Shown here: positions 27,113-35,535 of the stretch, piece after piece
Layout of the letters: every line of letters starts with the position of its first letter
Position numbering within the stretch: position 1 is the stretch's first letter
NCBI GenBank assembly: GCA_030262725.1
Contig: JAJSZS010000002.1
Coordinates: forward strand, 124,001-188,000
Length of the DNA stretch: 64,000 nt
From: Candidatus Desulfofervidus auxilii
GTDB lineage: Bacteria; Desulfobacterota; Desulfofervidia; Desulfofervidales; Desulfofervidaceae
Direction of reading: 5' to 3'
Translations under genes and position numbers: made by a program
The notes under the pieces: generated by a model
Told to the model about the DNA's origin: nothing
Database searches by the model: none
Seen by the model: the letters and a program-made list of their open reading frames with translations, nothing else

Positions 27113-27561
27113 AAGAGATAAATTTTACTTTGCTCATTTGGGGTATGCCCTCAAAAGAGGGAATAGAGAAAATTAAGAAAAATAATTTGCTTATTCTTGT
27201 TCCTGAAATGAGGCCTTATCTTTTAGGCTTAAAAGTAGCAGAAATACTGAAAGAAGAAGGAATAGAATCTATTTATGCCACTGATAATATGTTAGGTTTG
27301 CTTTTTTATAAAAATAAAATAAAAGAAGTTCTGTTTTTTTATAAGGACAAAAATAATAATCATTTTTTAGGTATTTGTGGAAGTCTTTATGTCTGCCTTT
27401 TAGCCAAATTGCATCAGGTGCCTATTAAGGCATTAAAAGGAGAAAAAATAAATTTTAAAAATCTTGATCAGGACGCATCAACTATTGATGGATATTTGTT
27501 TTTAAAAAATTCAGCTATAGAAGCAAGAGATGAATTTGTGCCTATGGAGATCATAAAATGA
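27103..27561 (+). CDS. truncated MtnA-like paralogue lacking catalytic residues
   Basis: 152 residues. Matches the C-terminal Rossmann half of the preceding isomerase: PEMRPYLLGLK at 34-44 corresponds to SETRPYLQGTR, DNMLGLLFY at 61-69 to DNQAAILM, and ICGSLYVCLLAKLHQVPI at 91-108 to KIGTYPLARLAYHFHIPF. The N-terminal helical domain is missing, and the Asp of GSDR is absent. It is intact, with coupled start and stop, so not obviously a pseudogene. A non-catalytic partner subunit is a reasonable guess, as eIF-2B family proteins dimerise. Confidence 0.75.
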   Translation: MRLKEINFTLLIWGMPSKEGIEKIKKNNLLILVPEMRPYLLGLKVAEILKEEGIESIYATDNMLGLLFYKNKIKEVLFFYKDKNNNHFLGICGSLYVCLLAKLHQVPIKALKGEKINFKNLDQDASTIDGYLFLKNSAIEARDEFVPMEIIK

Positions 27562-28526
27562 ACTATGAAAAAGAAAAAGAGGAAATCATATTTTGGGGGA
27601 GAAAACTATATGAAAGGGGTTTAGTTTGTGGTAGTTCTGGAAATATATCCAAAAAAGTTAATGATAAAATCCTCATTACTGCTCACAACAGCTATTTAGG
27701 CTTTTTAGAAAAAGAAGATATCTTAATTTTAGATAGAGATGGAAAAATTTTAGAAGGTGATAAAAAGCCTACTTCGGAAATAGCATTACATTTAGCTATT
27801 CATAAAAATTTTTCTGAAAAGATAGTTATTCATGCCCATTCACCCTATACAGTTTATTACTTTCAATATTTTAAAATATTAAAACCTCTCACTTTTGAAG
27901 AAAAATTTTATTTAGGAAAAATCCCAGTTATTCCTCAAAATACACCTACAGTTACAGATATTTTACCAGTTATTGATGCATTAAAGAAAAACAATATTGT
28001 TGTTTTAAAAAATCATGGCATTGTAGCCATTGGGAATGATTTTAAATCCACATTTTCATTAATTGAGCTTTTAGAAATAAATGCAAAATTAAGTCTAATT
28101 ACTCAAGCTATATCACAAGTAAAAGAAGAAATTAAGGAAGAAAGACATTTAGAAAAGTGTAAGTTATTTTCCAAAGAGCATATTTCTTCTTTAGTAGACA
28201 TTATAAACAATGATGAAACTGTTCAGTCTTTGGGAAAGACATATAACCTTACAACAATTTTATGTGTAAGGGACGAGAAAGAAGCAATTTCTTTTTATTA
28301 TGAAAAAGGAAAAATTATAAAGGTTAAAAATGATGAAGAAAATGCAGAGTTTATATTTTCAACAAAAAGGGAGATTTGGAAACAAGTATTTAATGGTGAG
28401 ATTGATCCATTTGTTGCTTTTAATCAAGGGAAAATAAAGTTAAAAGGTGATTTTAATAAGCTTTCCAAATGGTTTCCTGTTTTTGAAAGGACATTTGAAC
28501 TTTGGAAAAAAGTAGCAGTGGATTAA
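27558..28526 (+). CDS. class II aldolase fused to SCP2 sterol-carrier domain
   Basis: 322 residues. Residues 1-195 are a class II aldolase/adducin domain: GSSGNIS at 25-31, TSEIALH with Glu74, metal ligands His92 and His94 in HAHSPY and His153 in KNHGIV. Residues about 208-322 read as an SCP2-type lipid-binding domain, with IFSTKREIWKQVFNGEIDPF and GKIKLKGD (291-298). Such aldolases split ketose 1-phosphates into dihydroxyacetone phosphate and an aldehyde. The lipid-binding tail implies a hydrophobic aldehyde; this is inference. Coupled to both neighbours. Confidence 0.82.
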   Translation: MNYEKEKEEIIFWGRKLYERGLVCGSSGNISKKVNDKILITAHNSYLGFLEKEDILILDRDGKILEGDKKPTSEIALHLAIHKNFSEKIVIHAHSPYTVYYFQYFKILKPLTFEEKFYLGKIPVIPQNTPTVTDILPVIDALKKNNIVVLKNHGIVAIGNDFKSTFSLIELLEINAKLSLITQAISQVKEEIKEERHLEKCKLFSKEHISSLVDIINNDETVQSLGKTYNLTTILCVRDEKEAISFYYEKGKIIKVKNDEENAEFIFSTKREIWKQVFNGEIDPFVAFNQGKIKLKGDFNKLSKWFPVFERTFELWKKVAVD

Positions 28527-28529
28527 GGA

Positions 28530-29954
28530 ATGGAAAGTTATAGTATGTATATAGGTGGAGAATTTAGGGATAAAAAGGAAAAAGTCTTAATAGAAAATCC
28601 AGCTACAGAGGAAATTATTGCTCAGATGCCTCAAGCTGATGAAAATGATTTAGCATTCTGTATAGAAAAAGCAAAATCAGCACAAAAAATTTGGCAAAAT
28701 ACATCTTTTAAAGAAAGAAAAGCGCTATTATTGGAAATTTCTCAAACTATTCTTAAAAATTTAAAAAGATTAGCAGAATTAGAAACAATTGAAATAGGAA
28801 AACCTATAAAAGAAACACTTTTTGTTGATATTCCTTTAGCAGCTAAATGTTTTGAATATTATGCCTCTTTGATAGAAAATATTTCTTTTCCCTCCTTTTC
28901 TACTGAAGATACTATAGACATCATTCAATATCAGCCATTTGGCATTGCTGCAATATTTTTGCCATATAATGTTCCATTAATGATATTTGGTTTTAATGCC
29001 GCTTCTGCCTTAGCAGCCGGAAATGCCATTATTGTTAAACCATCTGAATTTGGCAGTTTATCTTTGTTAGAATTGGCAAAATATATTGATGAATTAGATT
29101 TTCCAAAAGGACTGATAAATATCATCACAGGAGAAGGGTCTATTATTGGAAAGGCATTAGCCTCATCTGATGTAGATATTATCTCTTTTACAGGCTCAAG
29201 CGAAAGTTTTAAGAAAATGTTTGAAAATATGAAAAATCCAAAAAAGATTATATGTGAATTAAGTGGTGTGAATTTAGCTATTGTCTTTTATGATGCTTTG
29301 TTGGAAGAGGCAGCCGAAAATATTGTTGCTTCAGCTTTTATGAAACAGGGACAAATGTGCATTAATACAAGTGTTTGTTTAGTTGAAGAAAGTATTTATG
29401 AAACATTTTTAAGAAAACTCATTGAAAAAACAGAAAAAATAAAAGTAGGAGACCCTACTTCTCCTTTAACAGGCATGGGGCCATTAAGGTCAAAAGAACA
29501 TTTAGAGGAAGTGATTAAAAAAGTAGAAAAATTTAAAGAAAAAGGAAAGATTACTAAAGGTGGAAATAGATTAGGGACAAAAGGCTATTTTTATGAGCCT
29601 ACTATTATAGAGATTGAGGAAATGATTTATGAGGAATGTTTTAATCCTATTTTGTTGATAAAGAAGTTTAAGGAAGCAGAAATAAAAGAGTTAATAGAAA
29701 ATAATCCTACCGGCTTAGTGCTTCAAATCTGGTCAAAAAATTTAAAAAAGGCAAAAGATTTAGCAATGAATGCTAAGTATGGGACTGTTTGGATAAATAC
29801 ATTTGCTCAGATGGATGCCTTTACCCCATTTGGTGGGTTTAAACAGAGTGGATGGGGAAGGGTATTAGGAAAATGGGGTTTATTTGAATATCTTCAACCA
29901 AAACATATTGGGATTTCTTTTAACAAAAGTCAGGTGTCAGGTTGGTTTGGATAA
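28530..29954 (+). CDS. NAD(P)-dependent aldehyde dehydrogenase
   Basis: 474 residues, full ALDH superfamily length. Catalytic Cys277 in GQMCINT, general base Glu243 in CELSG, cofactor region FTGSSES near 220 and NPTGLVLQIWS near 390. Oxidises an aldehyde to the acid. It follows the aldolase by 3 bases, so its substrate is probably the aldolase product. No acylating-dehydrogenase features are obvious, and an acid product would fit the downstream acyl-AMP ligase. Confidence 0.92.
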   Translation: MESYSMYIGGEFRDKKEKVLIENPATEEIIAQMPQADENDLAFCIEKAKSAQKIWQNTSFKERKALLLEISQTILKNLKRLAELETIEIGKPIKETLFVDIPLAAKCFEYYASLIENISFPSFSTEDTIDIIQYQPFGIAAIFLPYNVPLMIFGFNAASALAAGNAIIVKPSEFGSLSLLELAKYIDELDFPKGLINIITGEGSIIGKALASSDVDIISFTGSSESFKKMFENMKNPKKIICELSGVNLAIVFYDALLEEAAENIVASAFMKQGQMCINTSVCLVEESIYETFLRKLIEKTEKIKVGDPTSPLTGMGPLRSKEHLEEVIKKVEKFKEKGKITKGGNRLGTKGYFYEPTIIEIEEMIYEECFNPILLIKKFKEAEIKELIENNPTGLVLQIWSKNLKKAKDLAMNAKYGTVWINTFAQMDAFTPFGGFKQSGWGRVLGKWGLFEYLQPKHIGISFNKSQVSGWFG

Positions 29955-29974
29955 ACCTTAAAAGGAGGTAAAAA

Positions 29975-30838
29975 ATGAAGAAGTTTTTGTTATGGGTTTG
30001 TTTTTTAATCTTTTGGTCAAGTCTTGCCTTTTCTGCTACTTGCCGTCCGCCTGATTTACCAGAAAGTCCAACAGTAGAGCAGATTATGAAAAGGTGGTTT
30101 GATATTAAATTCACACGTTATGCAGATGATGTCTATTACACAGGACAAGTAGTTATGATTGATAAAACAGGATTTAAAAGGACAAAAAAATGGATTAGGC
30201 GCCGTTTAATTATGCATGGGAAAAAGGGAGTAGATTATAAAGATTTAGTTGTTATGACATATCCTGAATATACAAAGGGTTTGGCAGTTTTAACTTGGGC
30301 ATATTTAGATGTAAGAAAACAAAATGACCTTTGGCTTTGGTTGCCTTCTTTGAAGAAGATAAGGAAAATATCTCAAGCAGAAGAAGATGATGCATTTTTG
30401 GGTAGTGAATTTACAGTAGAAGATATCACTACAAGACGTTATGGTTATGAAAGTTATGAACTTTTAGGAGAAGAAAATTTCCCAGGCTATACAAGTCGTT
30501 ATGATGGAAAGACATATTTTAAAAATACACCATGTTATAAAATAAAAGGTATTCCAAATAAAAAGGATTGGTATTATAGCTATCGTATTATTTGGGTAGA
30601 TAAAAAGACAGGTATTTGTATTTTTGATGAATTTTACGATAAAGCAGGCAGAAAATTTAAGATTGTCTTTCGCTACTATATTACTCCAGAAAAAGATTGT
30701 TGGGTTTCAAAGATATGGGAAGTCTATAATTTCCGCACAGGTCACACTGATTGTATAGACATTCAAACTTATAAATTCAACATTGGTTTAAAAGAACGCC
30801 ATTTTAGTCCAAGAATTCTTGAAAGAATGGAATGGTAA
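29975..30838 (+). CDS. outer-membrane lipoprotein-sorting (LolA-like) periplasmic protein
   Basis: 287 residues, signal peptide about 1-21 (hydrophobic core LLWVCFLIFW, cleavage near AFSA). The mature part has the LolA-like family traits: RGYDK-like start, DYKDLVVMTYPEYTKGLAVLTW, NDLWLWLPSLKKIRKI near 110 and LGSEFTVEDI near 133. This family is often encoded beside MMPL/RND exporters and is thought to carry hydrophobic cargo across the periplasm. Ribosome binding site AGGAGG. Confidence 0.85.
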   Translation: MKKFLLWVCFLIFWSSLAFSATCRPPDLPESPTVEQIMKRWFDIKFTRYADDVYYTGQVVMIDKTGFKRTKKWIRRRLIMHGKKGVDYKDLVVMTYPEYTKGLAVLTWAYLDVRKQNDLWLWLPSLKKIRKISQAEEDDAFLGSEFTVEDITTRRYGYESYELLGEENFPGYTSRYDGKTYFKNTPCYKIKGIPNKKDWYYSYRIIWVDKKTGICIFDEFYDKAGRKFKIVFRYYITPEKDCWVSKIWEVYNFRTGHTDCIDIQTYKFNIGLKERHFSPRILERMEW

Positions 30839-30849
30839 GGAGGTACAAG

Positions 30850-32250
30850 ATGAAGAGATTAATAATCTTTCTATTAGTATTATGGCCTATTATTAGCTAT
30901 GGGACTATTTTGGAAAAAGGCCCAATTACAATAGAGGGTTATATAAAGAATGAAACTGGATGGAATATGAATGAAAATAAATTTATGAAGATTTTGAATG
31001 TAATTGATCTAAGAGGACAATTTAGACCAAATGATTACCTTTCTTTTTATGCACATATCAATAAATTTTGGGATAGTGCTTATGGACGTGTAGGTGAATA
31101 TAGGGCAGCTAAAGATGATATGTACACAAATAAGGCTTGGCATGGTTTGAGTTGGGTAAGGGAAATGTATGTAGACTTTTTTTCAGACTATGTGGATATA
31201 AGGGCAGGAAAACAGATTGTGACTTGGGGAGCAGCAGATGGTATCAGGATTCTGGATCAAGTTAATCCTTTAGATTATAGAGAATTTACTTTAAAAGATT
31301 GGAATGAAATAAAGATTCCACTTTGGATGTTAAAAGTTGAGATTGCTCCTACAGTAAATGGCAGTCTTCAATTTTTATTTATACCGGATTTTGAACCAAA
31401 TTATTTAGCTACAGATAACGCACCTTTTGCATATACACTAACAAGAGATGCATATAATGCATATAAAATATTAAGAAATTTTGGTTATCATGTTGTAATA
31501 AAAAAAGAAATGCCAGCTGAAACATTTGAAAATGCAAAATTTGGTATCAGATGGCGGGATGTAATAAATAGTTTTGAATACACATTGAATTACCTTTATG
31601 GCTGGAATATGAATGCAGAAACTTATTCTTCAATAGATATGACTACAGCTACAGGCCCTTCTCCTCTTCCTGGTTATCCTCCTATTGGTTCTACATATTA
31701 TTTTGTTAAAAAATATAGTCGTATTCATCTTTGGGGTTTTTCTTTTTCAAAAACTTTAGTGAGCGGACTATTACAAGGTCTTACTATTAGAGGTGAATTT
31801 GCTTATTTTAAAGATGTTCCTATGGCATATAGATTACAGTCAAAAACCTATTATCATAAAGTTGACCAATATAAATATGTTATTGGATTAGACAAATATA
31901 TTGTTACAAATTGGCTTTTTAGTTTTCAATTTATACAATTAATAAATAGTAAAGGGAGCTGCCAAGGGCAAAAATTCATATTACCTTCAGGTGGTACGAT
32001 GGATAAAGTTTCAACTTATTTAACCTTAAAAATTGCTACTGATTTCTTTCATGAAAGAGTAAAGCCTGATATTCTTATTCTTTATGGTGATGACAATGAA
32101 TGGCGTATTAGTCCAAAGGTTTATATTGAAATCGGTGATCATGTTACTACAACAATTGGTATGCATATATTTGAGGGTGATGCTGAGGAATTATATGGAG
32201 AATTTGATGACAAAGACGAAATCTATTTCCAATTAAAGTACAGCTTTTAG
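30850..32250 (+). CDS. outer-membrane beta-barrel protein, DUF1302-like
   Basis: 466 residues from the ATG at 30850, which has GGAGG; a Met 18 bases upstream lacks one. Signal peptide (RLIIFLLVLWPIISYG), then many alternating aromatic strands and a C-terminal Phe (YFQLKYSF), the outer-membrane sorting signature. The part VDFFSDYVDIRAGKQIVTWG near 115 is like DUF1302-family porins that accompany RND and LolA-like genes. Probably the outer-membrane partner of the exporter. Confidence 0.82.
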   Translation: MKRLIIFLLVLWPIISYGTILEKGPITIEGYIKNETGWNMNENKFMKILNVIDLRGQFRPNDYLSFYAHINKFWDSAYGRVGEYRAAKDDMYTNKAWHGLSWVREMYVDFFSDYVDIRAGKQIVTWGAADGIRILDQVNPLDYREFTLKDWNEIKIPLWMLKVEIAPTVNGSLQFLFIPDFEPNYLATDNAPFAYTLTRDAYNAYKILRNFGYHVVIKKEMPAETFENAKFGIRWRDVINSFEYTLNYLYGWNMNAETYSSIDMTTATGPSPLPGYPPIGSTYYFVKKYSRIHLWGFSFSKTLVSGLLQGLTIRGEFAYFKDVPMAYRLQSKTYYHKVDQYKYVIGLDKYIVTNWLFSFQFIQLINSKGSCQGQKFILPSGGTMDKVSTYLTLKIATDFFHERVKPDILILYGDDNEWRISPKVYIEIGDHVTTTIGMHIFEGDAEELYGEFDDKDEIYFQLKYSF

Positions 32251-32259
32251 GAGGAAACA

Positions 32260-33711
32260 ATGGATGTTTATAAAGCTTTAGAAAAATTAGCTCAAAAATA
32301 TCCTCAAAAAGAGGCATTAATCTTTGGTGAAAGAAAAGATACATTTGAAGAGTTATTTATAAAAGTAAGACGCTTAATGGGCTCATTTAAAGCATTAGGT
32401 ATGGAAAAAGGGCAAAAAATTGCTATTTATTTACAAAACTGTCCAGAATATGTGTATGCTTATCTAGCAGGATTAAGTTTAGGAATAACAATTGTGCCTT
32501 TAGATATGTCTTTAAAAACAGAAGAATTAAAAAATATTTTGTCCCATTCTGAAGCAGAATATTTAATTGCCCAAAAAAATATAAGATTGGAATTGCCTAA
32601 TTTAAAAAAATTAGATATAAATACTTTAATTTCTCAAGGAGAAAAAATAGATGGAGAAACAGTTAAAGAGACAGATTTAGCTATTATTATTTATACTTCT
32701 GGCACAACAGGTATACCAAAAGCAGTCCCTTTGACTTATAGACATCTTGATTCCCCTGTCGCTACTTTAGGCTATTTTGGTTATGATGAATGGCTTGAAA
32801 GAAATATTTGCTATATACCTCTTTCTCATATGGGAGGTCTTGTTTATCTTCTAATGACCCTTGGCTTTGGCAGCACTTTGGTATTAGGGAAAAAGTTTAT
32901 TCCTGGTGTTTTTTTAAGAGAACTTGATAAATATAAAATTACAGCCACTTGGCTTCCTCCTTCTATCTTAGAAATGCTTTTAATGACAAAGGAAATAAAT
33001 GAAGTTTCATTAAAATCTTTAAAAGCTATTGTCTATTTTGGTGCTCCTAGCCATCCAAGATTATTTATGGAATTTGAAAAAAGATTTCCTCATATAAAAG
33101 GTGTTACAGGTTGGGGATTAACAGAATCTGCAGCACCAAATGTACTTTTGCCAAGAGACATGCCTAAAGAAAAGAGATATAAAAAGGGGATTGTTGGAAA
33201 ACCTGCTCCTTGGGTAGAAATAAAGATTGTTGATGAAGAAGGGAATATGCTTCTACCTGGACAAATAGGAGAAATATTGTTAAAAGGTTGGTTTGTTATG
33301 CCTGGATATTATAAAGCACCACAATTGACAAAAGAAGTAATAAAAGATGGTTGGCTCTATACAGGAGATTTGGGATATTTAGATGAAGAAGGATATCTTT
33401 ATATTACAGGGAGAAAAAAAGAAGTAATAATTGTAGGAGGTCTTAATGTCTATGCAAGTGAGGTGGAATTTGTTATCTCTGAGCATCCAAATGTGAAGGA
33501 AGTGGCAGTGGTGGGTGTGCCAGATGAGTTAAGAGGGGAGACAGTTAAGGCTGTAATTGTTACTAATGATGGCACACAAATAAGCCCTCAAGAAATTATA
33601 AATTTTTGTCGTAAAAGATTACCAAGTTATAAAATGCCCCGAATTATTGAATTTAGAAGTAGTTTACCTAAAACACCATTAGGAAAAATCAAGAAGGCAG
33701 AATTAAAGTGA
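32260..33711 (+). CDS. acyl-AMP ligase / acyl-CoA synthetase (ANL family)
   Basis: 483 residues. ANL motifs: IIYTSGTTGIPKAVPLTY near 145-162, GWGLTES near 287, LYTGDLGYLDEEGYLYITGR near 366-385 and the catalytic C-terminal Lys in PLGKIKK. It activates a carboxylic acid as adenylate and normally passes it to CoA. Located after the aldehyde dehydrogenase and export genes, it might activate the acid made by this operon or a fatty acid for the next protein. Confidence 0.9.
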   Translation: MDVYKALEKLAQKYPQKEALIFGERKDTFEELFIKVRRLMGSFKALGMEKGQKIAIYLQNCPEYVYAYLAGLSLGITIVPLDMSLKTEELKNILSHSEAEYLIAQKNIRLELPNLKKLDINTLISQGEKIDGETVKETDLAIIIYTSGTTGIPKAVPLTYRHLDSPVATLGYFGYDEWLERNICYIPLSHMGGLVYLLMTLGFGSTLVLGKKFIPGVFLRELDKYKITATWLPPSILEMLLMTKEINEVSLKSLKAIVYFGAPSHPRLFMEFEKRFPHIKGVTGWGLTESAAPNVLLPRDMPKEKRYKKGIVGKPAPWVEIKIVDEEGNMLLPGQIGEILLKGWFVMPGYYKAPQLTKEVIKDGWLYTGDLGYLDEEGYLYITGRKKEVIIVGGLNVYASEVEFVISEHPNVKEVAVVGVPDELRGETVKAVIVTNDGTQISPQEIINFCRKRLPSYKMPRIIEFRSSLPKTPLGKIKKAELK

Positions 33712-34811
33712 TTCAGATAAAAGAGGTTAAAAGTAAATCAGAATTGAATAAATTTATTAAACTTCCATGGAAAATCTATAAGGATAATCCTTATTGGATT
33801 CCTCCTTTAATTTCAGAAAGAAAAAAATTTTTAGATCAAAAGAAAAATCCATTTTTTAAACATGCTAAGGTTAAGCTATTTTTGGCTTATAAAAATAGTG
33901 AAATTGTAGGGAGAATAGCAGGTGTAATAGATTATCAATACATTAAATATTATAAAAAAAATGCAGGTTATTTCGGCTTATTTGAATGTATCAATGATTA
34001 TGCTGTTGCCTCTGCTCTTTTTAAAAAAGTTGAAATTTTTTTAAAAGAAAATGGAATAGATTGCATCCTTGGCCCAATGAACCTTTCTACAAACCATGAA
34101 TGTGGTTTGCTAATAGAAGGTTTTAACCTTCCTCCTGTAGTTATGATGCCTTATAATCCTCCTTATTATCAAAAATTTATAGAAAAATATGGTTTTAAAA
34201 AGGCAAAGGATCTCATTGCCCATTTTGTTGATTTTAGTAAGGTAGATGAAAATGTATTTGAAAAAATTAAAGAAAAGGCAAATAAAAAGGATTTAAAAGT
34301 AAGGGAAATTAAAATAAATGATTCAGCAGAAATAAAGAGAATAAAAGAAGTTTATAATAATGCTTGGGGAAGAAACTGGGGATTTGTCCCTTTAACAGAT
34401 GAAGAATTTGATTATACAGCAAAGGAGTTAAAAAAAATTGTCATTCCTGACTTAGCTTTAGTAGCAGAAAAAGATGGAAAAATTGTTGGATTTAATATAG
34501 CTATTCCAGATATCAATCCAGTGTTAAAGAAATTAAATGGAAAACTTTTTCCTTTTGGTATATTTAAATGGCTTTATTATTCTAGAAAAATAAATCTTGT
34601 GCGTGGTTTAACATTAGGTATAAGTGAGAAATATAGATTTATTCTTGGCCCTTTGCTTTTTTTAAAAATTCTTGAAGTATCAAAAAAAAGAGGCTATTTA
34701 AAGTGGGAAATTGGTTGGGTATTAGAAGATAATGCTATTGTAAATAATGTTTTAAAAAAGATAGGTGCTAAGCCTTATAAAAGATATAGAATTTTTATCA
34801 AACAAATCTAA
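33708..34811 (+). CDS. GNAT-like acyltransferase
   Basis: 367 residues, GTG start overlapping the ligase stop by 4 bases. It opens with the pattern LPWKIYKDNPYWIPPLISER seen in a family of large GNAT-fold proteins of unknown substrate, with NHECGLLIEGF near 128 and LLFLKILEVSKKRGYLKWEIGWV near 310-335. Likely moves an acyl group; pairing with an acyl ligase suggests it uses the product of that enzyme. Last gene of the 11-gene operon. Confidence 0.72.
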   Translation: MIQIKEVKSKSELNKFIKLPWKIYKDNPYWIPPLISERKKFLDQKKNPFFKHAKVKLFLAYKNSEIVGRIAGVIDYQYIKYYKKNAGYFGLFECINDYAVASALFKKVEIFLKENGIDCILGPMNLSTNHECGLLIEGFNLPPVVMMPYNPPYYQKFIEKYGFKKAKDLIAHFVDFSKVDENVFEKIKEKANKKDLKVREIKINDSAEIKRIKEVYNNAWGRNWGFVPLTDEEFDYTAKELKKIVIPDLALVAEKDGKIVGFNIAIPDINPVLKKLNGKLFPFGIFKWLYYSRKINLVRGLTLGISEKYRFILGPLLFLKILEVSKKRGYLKWEIGWVLEDNAIVNNVLKKIGAKPYKRYRIFIKQI

Positions 34812-34820
34812 ATTTTTCTC

Positions 34821-34847
34821 TTGACAAAATGTGATAAAATGTATAAA
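34821..34847 (+). promoter_or_regulatory. possible upstream promoter of the dsr operon
   Basis: TTGACA, 15-base spacer, TATAAA. Spacing is short, so weaker than the one at 34908. Confidence 0.3.
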
Positions 34848-34907
34848 AAGGTAAAAGAATCTTTTTATCCAAAAATATTGAATAAAGTGTTTAACACGAA
34901 AAAATGC

Positions 34908-34936
34908 TTGACAAGGGAAAAACAATGTGTTATAGA
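34908..34936 (+). promoter_or_regulatory. dsr operon promoter
   Basis: TTGACA, 17-base spacer, TATAGA. The predicted transcript start near 34943 is about 40 bases before the GTG of the RsbRD-like gene. Confidence 0.65.
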
Positions 34937-34981
34937 CTTGCCCTAGATTATTTTTCATAAAGGTTTTTATTTGAGGTAAAA

Positions 34982-35521
34982 GTGGAACAAATTAGGAAAT
35001 TCTTATCTGAAAAAAAATCCAATATTTTAAATAAGTGGTTTGAAAGGATTGTAAGTACGTATCCACTTGAGACACAAAAATTCCTTCGTAGAGAGAAAGA
35101 TAGATTTGCTAATCCTGTAAGAAGCAGGGTTTGGGAAGGTATAGAAGGTGTAATTAATGCTCTTATTAAAGGGGATGAATCAAATATATCAACTTCTTTA
35201 GATAACATAATTAGAATAAGAGCAGTACAAGATTTTACTCCTGCACAAGCTTTAGCATTTATATTCTTCTTAAAAAAGGTAGTTCGTGAAGAATTAACTG
35301 AAGTAACAAAAAATAGCGAATTGTTAAATGAATTATTAGAATTTGAAAATAAAATAGATGAGTTGGCATTGCTTTGCTTTAATATTTATATGCAGTGTCG
35401 AGAAAAAATTTATGAAATAAGAGTAAATGAAATAAAGAGACTTACATATAGTTTGCTAAAACGAGCAAATTTAATATATGAGATTCCTGATTTTAAAGAC
35501 TACAAAAAGACTATAATTTAA
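34982..35521 (+). CDS. RsbRD N-terminal-domain protein
   Basis: 179 residues, GTG start with GAGGT 4-8 bases upstream. The sequence is the all-helical RsbRD N-terminal (RsbT co-antagonist) domain: KSNILNKWFERIVSTYP near 13 and FTPAQALAFIFFLKKVVREEL near 80-100. In several sulfate reducers such a gene precedes dsrMKJOP. Presumed sensor or regulator; there is no STAS output domain. Fifteen bases from dsrM. Confidence 0.83.
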   Translation: MEQIRKFLSEKKSNILNKWFERIVSTYPLETQKFLRREKDRFANPVRSRVWEGIEGVINALIKGDESNISTSLDNIIRIRAVQDFTPAQALAFIFFLKKVVREELTEVTKNSELLNELLEFENKIDELALLCFNIYMQCREKIYEIRVNEIKRLTYSLLKRANLIYEIPDFKDYKKTII

Positions 35522-35535
35522 AATGAGGTGAATAA

